The notes under the pieces are model-generated. The model saw nothing but the letters and a program-made list of their open reading frames with translations. It was not told where the DNA came from and did no database searches. A stretch of DNA of 13,828 nucleotides from Lentisphaeria bacterium (lineage in GTDB: Bacteria > Verrucomicrobiota > Lentisphaeria > JABSQK01 > UBA12247), in contig DMTJ01000456.1 of assembly GCA_003477185.1 (NCBI GenBank), positions 1 to 13,828 on the forward strand, read 5' to 3'. A program made the position numbers and the translations under genes. The number at the start of each line of letters is the position of its first letter. Within the stretch, counting starts at the first letter, position 1. Below are positions 1 to 7,019 of the stretch, piece after piece.

Positions 1-1
1 T

Positions 2-100
2 TCTCCGACAGGCGGCATTGCCATAGGCGTGGACCGCCTGATCATGGCAATGGGTAAGACAGATAATATCGCTGACACATTGGCCTTTCCACGCGAGTAG
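2..100 (+). CDS. epmA: EF-P lysyltransferase EpmA/GenX-like (LysRS-type class II synthetase), C-terminal end only
   Basis: Only the last 32 codons and the TAG stop (98-100) lie in the window. The peptide contains GIAIGVDRLIMAMG followed by DTLAFPRE. The G-(I/V)-A-(I/L)-G-(I/V)-DRL segment is motif 3 of class II aminoacyl-tRNA synthetases of the Lys/Asp/Asn subgroup, which supplies the conserved ATP-binding arginine. The protein stops directly after AFPRE. That fits EpmA, the LysRS paralogue without an anticodon-binding domain that attaches lysine to elongation factor P and ends just after this motif. Bacterial AspRS continues for tens of residues, and LysS usually ends in a different LFP tail. 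The family call rests on about 30 residues, so full-length LysS is not excluded. No terminator is visible between this stop and the transposase gene. Confidence 0.6.
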   Translation, partial: SPTGGIAIGVDRLIMAMGKTDNIADTLAFPRE

Positions 101-165
101 CGCCTTCTGCGGTAACCACAAAACTCGAGGTGCGAGCAAGTCCCGTTCTCCTCGTCGAAAATTAA

Positions 166-177
166 GGGACAGACCCC
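166..177 (+). promoter_or_regulatory. GGGACAGACCCC motif upstream of the REP-type transposase
   Basis: The 12-mer GGGACAGACCCC sits in an A/T-rich setting (ATTAA before, ATTTTAATAAA after), 52 nt before the transposase start codon. Its ends (GGG and CCC) can form a short hairpin with an ACAGA loop. From general knowledge, this element or its complement GGGGTCTGTCCC often accompanies Y1/REP-type transposase genes in many bacteria. RAYT enzymes act on short hairpins with a nearby tetranucleotide, so it may be a recognition element, but that role is inference. Only one copy is visible in the window. Confidence 0.5.
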
Positions 178-229
178 ATTTTAATAAACTGGATTTGCCT
201 TTTCAAGAAGTTCTAGTACTGAATGATTT

Positions 230-1189
230 ATGAGAACAGCACGGATCAAATATCAAGGCGGTGGGGCCTACTACCACTGCATTAACCGCTGCGGTGGCTA
301 TGCCGATGAGCGCCCGCTCGGGGAGCTTGAGAAGGAGATGTTTGTCAAGCTGCTCAGGCGCTTGGATCAGTTCTATACTGTGGAGGTGATCTCGTACGTG
401 GTGATGAGTAACCATTTTCACGTGGTTCTCTACGCATCTGGGAAGAAGGCGGGAGTAGAAGAGACGGTGGCTCGGTACAACGCCTACTACGAAGGGCGGC
501 GCGTTATGACCCCGGAGTCACCAGGGCTACCGGCTGTCCAGGACCGACTGTGTGACTTCAGTATGTTGATGAAAGACTTGCAGCAGCTCTTCACGATGTG
601 GTTCAATGAGAGCCGCGCGAAGCGTCGCCGTGGCCGGTTGTGGGGCGACCGCTTCAAAAGTGTCCTACTAGACGGCAAGACGGCACTCTGGAGCTGTGTA
701 AAGTACGTGGAGTTGAACCCAGTGCGGGCGGGACTCGTGAACGAGCCGGGTGACTATCGCCATTCCAGTTGGGGAGCCTGGCACGGGTGTGGGAGGCATC
801 CATGTGGAGGAGCATTTCTACGGCATATGGCACGCACACTGGGGGACGGTGCACACTTTTGTTCGGCCAATCAGGTAGCTGCCGAGCTGAAGGGGGATAT
901 GGCACGGACGATTGCCGCAGAACAGGACGGTGCAACAAGCGAAAGTATCCAAAGCGCGTACCGAAGGGCGAAGGAAGAGGGGGTTAGGGTTGCTTCCTTT
1001 CTGCGGAAGGCCGCGTACTGGAGCAACGGCGCGGTGATCGGGACGCAGGGCTTCGTGCGCATGGTGGCGATCGATGTTTTGGGCGTGGGGCGCGCAGAGA
1101 AGCGCCGCCTATGCGAAGCTCGCTCTCTCACGGGAGAGGGCTTTTTTAGTCTATGCCGAGGCAGAGCCGGCCCGGGAGATCTCGGATGA
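230..1189 (+). CDS. REP-associated tyrosine transposase (RAYT/TnpREP, Y1 HUH superfamily)
   Basis: The 319-residue protein begins MRTARIKYQGGGAYYH, the usual start of this transposase group. The HUH metal-binding motif is H62-F-H64 within VVMSNHFHVVLY. The nucleophile is probably Y159 in KYVELNPVRAGLV, which aligns with the catalytic tyrosine of the E. coli enzyme (DYIYINPVKHG). WGDRFKSVLL (138-147) is the conserved segment before it. These single-strand endonucleases cut and join at short hairpin (REP-like) sequences. A family-specific C-terminal region carries YWSNGAVIGTQGFV (263-276). The core looks intact. The last residues, from about 296, are coded by a strong terminator hairpin and may not be native. 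No Shine-Dalgarno sequence is evident, and there are no companion genes or clear ends, so this looks like a stand-alone RAYT rather than a classical insertion sequence. Confidence 0.9.
   Translation: MRTARIKYQGGGAYYHCINRCGGYADERPLGELEKEMFVKLLRRLDQFYTVEVISYVVMSNHFHVVLYASGKKAGVEETVARYNAYYEGRRVMTPESPGLPAVQDRLCDFSMLMKDLQQLFTMWFNESRAKRRRGRLWGDRFKSVLLDGKTALWSCVKYVELNPVRAGLVNEPGDYRHSSWGAWHGCGRHPCGGAFLRHMARTLGDGAHFCSANQVAAELKGDMARTIAAEQDGATSESIQSAYRRAKEEGVRVASFLRKAAYWSNGAVIGTQGFVRMVAIDVLGVGRAEKRRLCEARSLTGEGFFSLCRGRAGPGDLG
1122..1147 (+). terminator. Intrinsic terminator inside the 3' end of the transposase ORF
   Basis: An 8-bp stem pairs GCTCTCTC (1122-1129) with GAGAGGGC (1134-1141), with one G-T pair, around the tetraloop ACGG. 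Six T follow directly (1142-1147). This is a textbook rho-independent terminator on the + strand. It lies about 40 nt before the transposase stop codon, so transcripts ending here would lack the stop. It could originally have ended the upstream epmA-like transcript. Confidence 0.75.
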
Positions 1190-1321
1190 GTAGAAGCTTG
1201 TGCCCGGCCCACCGGCAAAGGGCGATTACGATCAGGTTTGGGCGGTTCGTGTGGACCTCGGCGTAATCTCTAATAAGTTGCAGTATCCGGAATGCAGTAG
1301 CGTGACAAGAATGAGTGCCCT
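1190..1321. other. Gap between transposase and pyrB; minimal upstream ORF
   Basis: These 132 nt hold no gene longer than a few codons and no convincing -35/-10 pair. Because a terminator precedes it, pyrB presumably has its own promoter here; TTGCAG at 1278-1283 is a possible -35, but no good -10 sits at the right distance. A four-codon reading frame (Met-Ser-Ala-Leu-stop, 1311-1325) overlaps the pyrB start in an ATGA arrangement. It could be chance or a coupling leader. No Shine-Dalgarno sequence is evident before pyrB. Confidence 0.35.
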
Positions 1322-2413
1322 ATGAAACGATATTCTCTTCCACAGTTCCTTGCTATCACAAAAGAGCAGCAACTTCCGCTTATTGGGAAAAATTCAATTC
1401 TATACGCGGAGCAGTTTGATCGTTCCCAATTGGACCATTATTGCAAAGTTGCAGATGCGTGCCGGATCATTCACAAAACAGATGCTGGGGCAGATTTATT
1501 GGCAAGCCTCCTTCGTCACCGGACGGCTTTGAATTTCTTTGTGCAGCCGAGCTCTCGAACGTTTCTGTCGTTCAGCGCTGCGCAGACGATTCTGGGCATG
1601 CGACGAATGTCTCTTCGTGATCTCAAGATCAGTTCGATGTCGAAGGGCGAATCCTTGGTGGACTCGATTCGAACGTTCATGTCTTATGTGGATATGATCG
1701 TGATGCGCCATGAGGATGAAAATGCTGTGAAGGCCGCTTTTTGGATCTCTTGGAATTCTGAGCGGCGGCTCTTGGTGGGGGATGGGGAGCAAATGGTTCC
1801 GATTGTGTCGGGTGGGGCAGGTACAGAGGAGCATCCAACTCAGGCGTTGCTTGATGTTTACACGCTTCAGAAAAGCTTTGATCAGCATGGCGGAATCGCG
1901 GGGAAAACCATAATGATGGTTGGAGACCTTAAGAGAGGGCGCACTGTTCGCTCTTTGTCTTACATGATGCGGCATTACCCAGGAGTACGGTTAATTTTCG
2001 CAGCCCCAGACCGTTATCAAATGTCAGCAGATGTCTGTACATTTTTGGACCTTCATTCGATTCCGTATTCTTGTGTGGATTCGATTGATGATGGCATCAA
2101 GGATGCGGATGCAGTCTACATGACGCGGATCCAGGACGAGTGGGATGGCCTGGCGGCTAGCGACGGTCATGTGGCAACTCCAGAGCGCTTCCGGTTTGGG
2201 CTGCGGCACTTGGATATGTTGAAGCAGTCTGGGTGCTTGTTGCATCCGTTACCGAAGCGCGACGAGATCGATGAAGCGGTGGATTACTCAGGAGACGGTC
2301 GTGTCGTGTATTGGCGTCAGGAGCGAAACGGGATGTGGATGCGGGTTGCGATTATTGCGGCCTTGTTTAAAGCCGACGCTGCTATTTTGGCACATGCGTA
2401 TCCGATTCATTAG
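1322..2413 (+). CDS. pyrB: Aspartate carbamoyltransferase catalytic chain
   Basis: The 363-residue protein catalyses carbamoyl phosphate plus L-aspartate to N-carbamoyl-aspartate, the committed step of pyrimidine synthesis, in the cytoplasm. The carbamoyl-phosphate loop is S77-S78-R79-T80 in a PSSRTFLSF context. K108 lies in the 80s-type loop (SMSKGES), R129-H130 in IVMRH, and H171-P-T-Q174 in GTEEHPTQALLDVYT. The second domain has VGDLKRGRTVRSL (200-212), YMTRIQDE (266-273) and LHPLPKRDEI (307-316). SSRTF instead of STRTR, and GGAG instead of GDG before HPTQ, resemble a divergent ATCase class rather than enteric PyrB. A roughly 10-residue extension lies at 142-158. A role as another aspartate/ornithine-type carbamoyltransferase is less likely given the TRIQ and HPLP motifs. 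No pyrI, pyrC or other pyrimidine genes are adjacent. The coding end overlaps the next gene by 20 nt. Confidence 0.92.
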   Translation: MKRYSLPQFLAITKEQQLPLIGKNSILYAEQFDRSQLDHYCKVADACRIIHKTDAGADLLASLLRHRTALNFFVQPSSRTFLSFSAAQTILGMRRMSLRDLKISSMSKGESLVDSIRTFMSYVDMIVMRHEDENAVKAAFWISWNSERRLLVGDGEQMVPIVSGGAGTEEHPTQALLDVYTLQKSFDQHGGIAGKTIMMVGDLKRGRTVRSLSYMMRHYPGVRLIFAAPDRYQMSADVCTFLDLHSIPYSCVDSIDDGIKDADAVYMTRIQDEWDGLAASDGHVATPERFRFGLRHLDMLKQSGCLLHPLPKRDEIDEAVDYSGDGRVVYWRQERNGMWMRVAIIAALFKADAAILAHAYPIH

Positions 2414-3692
2414 TCTCGGGTGTTTTGCCCTGTTGTGTGGGTACACACAGGCAGGAATTCTGCTTCAGGGAGAAGGGACTGGACTACGGATCTCCTCTCA
2501 CCAGGCATTGCTATCGTTTGACGCTTCGAGCGATATCCATACCTGGTGCATGCAGTACGACCTTGGGGGAAAGGGGGGAGCGTTTGTGCTGCTTTTACCG
2601 ACACCGATGAGAGGGCGCATCGAGGCGGCTCCTGGTGGCCTGTTTGATGGCTTGATGGCCTTTACCCGGCTTAAGCAAAGGGAGCAACCGCGTTCGGTTC
2701 TGTTGGGGGATGTGGCGCTGACCGCAGAGGCGGTGGCGGCCGAGTCACAGGGGCTGATGGAAGCCATGCTTGTGGAGCACAGGGCGTTTGCGCCCAAGCG
2801 AGCCAGGGAGCTGTACTCGTGGCTTGCGGATCGGCGGGTTTCATCGAAAGGGCGGGAGTCGACCATTGCGGAGTTTGCACTTGGTGATTGGTATCTAAAT
2901 GCTCTCTATTTTGACACGCACTACATGGGGCGGGCGGGAGCGGCGGCCATTTCTGCGCGAACTGTTCCGGTTGTGATTAGCTTTCGAAGCGAGCGCCCGG
3001 CGGTCTACCCGCTGCGCTCGCTGCGCTCCGGAGTGTCAGGGCAGCTACCGGTAACATTCTACTTGCACGGAAGCACAAAGCTAGATCTGCCGGATGATCT
3101 GAGCTATCAGTTCGCATGGCTGGACCAACTGAGGCGGGCTCAGGGGCGGATGCCGCGGGGAGAGGCCTTACCGTGGGGGGCTCAAGCTTGGTACGATCAG
3201 ATGGCTGCTCATGCAGGAAGCGTAGCGGGCCTTGCAAAGGCTTTGGGGTTCGACTTCGAAAGAGGGAGCACTGGGGCGTCGGGAATTGAGCCTACGCGCT
3301 TGGAGTGGTGCAAGCGGCTGACGAGTACTGATATCAGCTTGACGACGGGAGACGGCAGTTACAGTGAGGCACTGCCAAATGTCGATGAAGGATATGAAGG
3401 CACGGACCGTTCTGATCGTGTGGCGATGTCTGATGCCGCGGATGAGATCGAGCGACGCGTCGCGCGGAGCAAAGCTTTTAAGCCGGAAGGCTACCTGTGG
3501 CGGGTTGCGTCAGACCAGGAGTTTAAGGCGATTGGCTCATTGCGAGGCCTGCTGAAAGAGGGGCAAGTTCTCACGCGGCTGCGCAGACGATTCCAGAGTG
3601 GTGAACTGGCGCAGAACATCGAGATTTGCCGAGCCGGATGGGATCGGCTAACTGATGAATCGGAGTATGTGGAAGTGTTACCGGCGCGCTGA
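2394..3692 (+). CDS. Exported DUF2330-like protein of unknown function
   Basis: The 432-residue protein starts with a short signal peptide (MRIRFISLGCFALLCGYTQA), a basic n-region and a hydrophobic core, so it is probably exported. I chose ATG 2394 because it begins this signal; the frame is open further upstream from 2271, but that would put the signal after 41 unusual residues overlapping pyrB. The region of about 25-230 resembles DUF2330: an N-terminal beta segment with VLLLPTPMRG (65-74), a middle part with RARELYSWLADR (136-147), and a late VYPLRSLRSG (204-213) followed by VTFYLHG. The C-terminal half is helical and charged, with many Arg and Glu, and I recognise no domain there. The gene overlaps pyrB by 20 nt and lacks a clear ribosome site, suggesting coupling. 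Function is unknown; I see no link to pyrimidine synthesis. Confidence 0.75.
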   Translation: MRIRFISLGCFALLCGYTQAGILLQGEGTGLRISSHQALLSFDASSDIHTWCMQYDLGGKGGAFVLLLPTPMRGRIEAAPGGLFDGLMAFTRLKQREQPRSVLLGDVALTAEAVAAESQGLMEAMLVEHRAFAPKRARELYSWLADRRVSSKGRESTIAEFALGDWYLNALYFDTHYMGRAGAAAISARTVPVVISFRSERPAVYPLRSLRSGVSGQLPVTFYLHGSTKLDLPDDLSYQFAWLDQLRRAQGRMPRGEALPWGAQAWYDQMAAHAGSVAGLAKALGFDFERGSTGASGIEPTRLEWCKRLTSTDISLTTGDGSYSEALPNVDEGYEGTDRSDRVAMSDAADEIERRVARSKAFKPEGYLWRVASDQEFKAIGSLRGLLKEGQVLTRLRRRFQSGELAQNIEICRAGWDRLTDESEYVEVLPAR

Positions 3693-3723
3693 CTCAGGCA
3701 AGGGCACTTTCTGAGCCTGAGTC
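3691..3723. terminator. Perfect 9-bp inverted repeat over the convergent stop codons
   Basis: GACTCAGGC (3691-3699) and GCCTGAGTC (3715-3723) are exact reverse complements with a 15-nt loop. The repeat includes the last two bases of the + strand TGA (3690-3692) and all of the - strand stop (3694-3696). No T-run follows on either strand, so it is not a canonical intrinsic terminator. It may be a bidirectional transcript-end or stabilising hairpin between convergent genes that have only 1 nt between them. Confidence 0.4.
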
Positions 3724-5904
3724 GAGAACAAACAGGCAGGAGCCTTCCACGCTCTGGACGAGCGTACGCATGGACGTGACGGTGGTTTCCGAGGCAAGAC
3801 CGAAGATGTGGAGGTCCGCTCTCGGTGCATCCTGAAGGGCAGTGGCAAAGCTCCCCTGGCGGACATCAATGGCGACGTTCTTCGACATCCGGGCCAGTCT
3901 AAGAAGATCGGTAAGAAAGGTTCTGGCAAGCTCGAGATGGTTTGCCTCGCGGACGACCGTGAGCAATCGTACAGTGCCCTGCCAGTTTTTCTGGAGCTGA
4001 TAGCTCATAAGGACGGCGCAGTCTAGGTTCGCCAGCTTCAGGCCAAGTTGCCAGTCGGGAGATTGGTCGCGCACCCAAAGGTTGACGGTCCGCTCGCGGC
4101 CGAGACCCGCGACCGGGTGAGCTGCCAGGAGTAAGACCCCCATCTGGTGTTCGCGCGCGACGTGCATGATTGCCTGAATATCCTCATCGGATCGACTTTC
4201 GATGGAGGTAAAGATGAGATTGGGGCGGAAGAATGTTCCTGATAGTAGCGCGGCGCTGTCCCGCACTGCGGCGCCGAAACTCGAAGATTCTGTGGCGGCG
4301 TGGGTGGCGAAGAGCTTGTCTTCTTTCTGCATGGCGTGAACAAGGTCACGCAACCCATGAAACGTGGACTGACTACCTGGGGTCCGGATCCCCAACACGT
4401 GCACTGCGCCTTGGGAAAAGGTGAGGTCGCGTATGAATCGGAAGTTGCCTTCGAACTGTGCTTCACGCTCGATGGGAATGAGAAAGTTTGGCCGCCAGGC
4501 CCTCTCCAGGCCCTTCTGGTCCACAGTGCTCGCACGTTTAGCGGCCCAGTTTGCAATACTGAAGAAGAGGCCCGAATGCACAGTTTCCCAAGGGGTGCTT
4601 AGCTTCCTGCGATCGAGGTATACGTAAATGCCTACGCTGACGCTCAGTGCCAGTAGGCCAACCAACGGATTGATAGCGACCATGGCCATCAGTGAGGACG
4701 CAGCCCCAATTACCGGAACCGCGGTATGCACGCGAAACTCGGGTCGGAAGCTAATCAGTTGTAGCTGTTGCTCGAGCAACAGGACAGTGTTGATGGAGAA
4801 GTACGCCATGAGAAAGAACATAGTCAGGACAGTGGCGATCCCATTCAGGTCACCGAAAATCAGAGCCAAGCCTACGAGTAGGGCGGTGGCGAGTGTTGCA
4901 TTGCGGGGTTCCCCCTTGACCAGCTTGGCCAGAGAGGCATGGCAAGGAATAATCTGATTCGCCGCGAGCGCCTGCAGGACTCGCGGTGCGGCAACTAGGG
5001 AACTAAGCGCGGCGCAGAAGCAGGAGAGAATAATCCCGACGAGCACGGCCTTCTGGTAGTAGGAGCGGTCGGCAGCGATCAAGCCACCGTCAAGGTCTAT
5101 AAGCTCCTGGCTGGTGGCGATATTCCCATACCACACCGCGAGCGCACAATAGACAACCAGGGCGATTGCCCACGCCGCCATGGTGCCGCGGGGGATGCTA
5201 CGCCTTGCGTCGGCTAGGCTCCCGGACATGCTGGCACCGACCATGATCCCGGTACTCGCTGGAAAAAAGACCGCAAACAAATCCCGGAAGCTCACGTCAA
5301 ACTCTCCCCAGAGCAAGGGCTCGGGATTATGGGGGTGTACTCCCAAGCCCGTAAACATCGATGCAAGTGCGACGCTGACCGCGATCAGGATCACAATCTG
5401 AATGCGGAATGCCAACCCAGCACTGATGTAGCTCAAGCCAACCGCGGCAAGAAACGCGAGACTCAGAATAGCAGCTGGCGGGTGGTTGGGAAACGCATAG
5501 CTCCAGCCCTCATAGAAGCCGTAGAGGTACATCGCAGCGGATAACCCTTGCGCGAGGAAGAAGGGGATGCCAATCGAGCCACCGACTTCTAAGCCCAAGC
5601 TCTGGCTGATGATGGAGAACACCCCACCTGAGCTCACGCGAATATTGGTGGTGATCGATGAAAGGGAGAGTGCTGTTGCGCCCGTAATCAGGAAGCAGCA
5701 TACGATGACAAGAATCGCGCCAGCGATTCCGGCATGCCCTACGAGCCAGCCTTCCCGGAGATACATCATCACGCCCAGGATAGTCAGGATGGTGGGGCGA
5801 AAGACTCCCGAAAAGGTGCCAAATCCCCGAGTTCTGTGCGGCGCGATCTCAACTCCCCCGGATAGGGGGGCGTCATCGCGCTCGTCTAGCCCCTGTCCAG
5901 ACAT
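3694..5904 (-). CDS. SLC12-type cation-chloride cotransporter homologue (APC superfamily)
   Basis: The 736-residue inner-membrane protein opens with a short cytoplasmic tail, then GTFSGVFRPTILTILGVMMY (29-48), the first membrane helix of the NKCC/KCC (TC 2.A.30) family. The hallmark FFPASTGIMVGASMSGSLADARRSIPRGT (213-241) matches the eukaryotic FFPAVTGIMAGANMSGDL signature. About twelve hydrophobic segments run to about residue 430. WRPNFLIPI (470-478) starts a soluble C-terminal domain of about 265 residues, as in SLC12 proteins. Eukaryotic relatives couple Cl- to Na+ and/or K+ uptake or export; the bacterial substrate is not evident, and amino acid transport remains possible. ATG 5904 lies inside the end of lpxB (19-nt overlap), with no visible ribosome site, so translation is probably coupled. 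It is the last gene of a three-gene operon and converges on the DUF2330-like gene. Confidence 0.88.
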   Translation of the reverse strand: MSGQGLDERDDAPLSGGVEIAPHRTRGFGTFSGVFRPTILTILGVMMYLREGWLVGHAGIAGAILVIVCCFLITGATALSLSSITTNIRVSSGGVFSIISQSLGLEVGGSIGIPFFLAQGLSAAMYLYGFYEGWSYAFPNHPPAAILSLAFLAAVGLSYISAGLAFRIQIVILIAVSVALASMFTGLGVHPHNPEPLLWGEFDVSFRDLFAVFFPASTGIMVGASMSGSLADARRSIPRGTMAAWAIALVVYCALAVWYGNIATSQELIDLDGGLIAADRSYYQKAVLVGIILSCFCAALSSLVAAPRVLQALAANQIIPCHASLAKLVKGEPRNATLATALLVGLALIFGDLNGIATVLTMFFLMAYFSINTVLLLEQQLQLISFRPEFRVHTAVPVIGAASSLMAMVAINPLVGLLALSVSVGIYVYLDRRKLSTPWETVHSGLFFSIANWAAKRASTVDQKGLERAWRPNFLIPIEREAQFEGNFRFIRDLTFSQGAVHVLGIRTPGSQSTFHGLRDLVHAMQKEDKLFATHAATESSSFGAAVRDSAALLSGTFFRPNLIFTSIESRSDEDIQAIMHVAREHQMGVLLLAAHPVAGLGRERTVNLWVRDQSPDWQLGLKLANLDCAVLMSYQLQKNWQGTVRLLTVVREANHLELARTFLTDLLRLARMSKNVAIDVRQGSFATALQDAPRADLHIFGLASETTVTSMRTLVQSVEGSCLFVLDSGSESALA

Positions 5905-7019
5905 GGTATCGCATTCAGAATACTTCGTGCTGCGGCTGCGCTTGCGTCCTCTGACGAGCGGAGGCGGCCGACCGCTGTCGCGATCCCGTCTAGGGCTGCG
6001 GCGCGTCGTGTGCCCCCCGGAAGAATTGTACAGAGCGAGTTGGCGATATCCCGTGGGCAGACGTCTCCTTGGATATACTCTTCGAAGACCTCTTGCTCCG
6101 CGATCAAGTTGACCATCGTGATATACTCGATTTTCACTAGTGCTCTTGCGATCAGGTAGGTGATCGCATTGACCCGGTAGACCACGACCAGCGGCAGGCC
6201 GAGAATTGCCGCCTGTACAGTGACCGTCCCCGAGGCCGCGATGCCAGCGGAGGCTCGCTGCATCCAGTGGACGGTTTCCCCCACGACAACTTCCGCCCGC
6301 ACTCGCGGGTGCGCGCGCACGCGGTCTTCGATCAGGGCCGCGATGTGTTCACGCGGGCAGCAGATCACAAACCGAAGCGCCGGGTTCATGGCCTTGGCAT
6401 GTGCAGCTGACTCCAAAATTGGTTCAAGTAGGCGTTCAATCTCGGACCTTCTGCTGCCTGGTAAAAGAAGCACCAAGTCTGCCTCACGCTCAAGGCCCCA
6501 CTCCCTCTGTTCCTCCATGATGTTCACGAGTGGGTGGCCGACGAATCGTGTATCCAGGCCAGTATCCTTATAGACGTCCACTTCGAATGGAAAGATCACC
6601 AGCATTCTCTGCACAATGCGGGCAAGGAGCGGGATGCGCCGCTTTCCCCAAGCCCAGACCTGCGGACTGATGTAGTAGATTACGGGAATGCCACGGGCGT
6701 GGAGTTGCTTTGCGAAGCGGACATTAAAGCCCGGGTAATCGATCAACACGACCGCGTCAGGCCGCTCCTGCTCTGCTTTGGTCACCAACTGCCGGAAGAC
6801 ACGGCGGAACATTGGGTAGTGTTTCAGCACTTCAATCACACCGACCACGCCGAGCTCAGTGGAGTCTACCAAGCAGTCAACCCCGGCCTCGTGCATGTGA
6901 GAAGCCCCCATGCCCTTCAGCGTGACTCCCGGCTGCCGCATACGCAGTTCCTCTGCAAGCCTGCCGCCATACAGGTCTCCGGAGGCCTCACCGGCCATGA
7001 TCCAAATGGTCTGTGCCAT
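5886..7019 (-). CDS. lpxB: Lipid-A-disaccharide synthase
   Basis: The 377-residue GT19-family enzyme joins UDP-2,3-diacylglucosamine and lipid X to form the lipid A disaccharide at the cytoplasmic face of the inner membrane. Family motifs occur in order: GEASGDLYGGRL (10-21), LKGMGASHM (34-42), LGVVGVIEVL (57-66), LIDYPGFNVRFAK (92-104), YYISPQVWAWGKRR (115-128), FPFEVDVYK (143-151), FVGHPLV (159-165), LLPGSRRSEIERL (185-197) and ASGTVTVQAAILGLP (262-276). Length is normal for LpxB (about 380). The A of its ATG is the last base of the prepilin peptidase stop (TAATG, 1-nt overlap), and no Shine-Dalgarno is visible, indicating coupled translation. Its stop lies within the start of the transporter gene. 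No other lpx gene (A, C, D, K) or fabZ is adjacent, unlike the common lpxD-fabZ-lpxA-lpxB cluster. The gene shows an outer membrane carrying lipid A. Confidence 0.96.
   Translation of the reverse strand: MAQTIWIMAGEASGDLYGGRLAEELRMRQPGVTLKGMGASHMHEAGVDCLVDSTELGVVGVIEVLKHYPMFRRVFRQLVTKAEQERPDAVVLIDYPGFNVRFAKQLHARGIPVIYYISPQVWAWGKRRIPLLARIVQRMLVIFPFEVDVYKDTGLDTRFVGHPLVNIMEEQREWGLEREADLVLLLPGSRRSEIERLLEPILESAAHAKAMNPALRFVICCPREHIAALIEDRVRAHPRVRAEVVVGETVHWMQRASAGIAASGTVTVQAAILGLPLVVVYRVNAITYLIARALVKIEYITMVNLIAEQEVFEEYIQGDVCPRDIANSLCTILPGGTRRAAALDGIATAVGRLRSSEDASAAAARSILNAIPCLDRG

Noticed and set aside
654..1218. Minus-strand frames antisense to the transposase
   Set aside because: The plus-strand frame carries the HUH and Tyr motifs; the antisense products show no motif.
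2271..2393. Upstream extension of the DUF2330-like gene
   Set aside because: It would place a cysteine- and arginine-rich 41-residue stretch, antiphase to pyrB coding sequence, before a clear signal peptide.
4038..4602. Frames on both strands inside the transporter C-terminal domain
   Set aside because: They are shadows of the SLC12-type C-terminal domain, which is continuous in its own frame.
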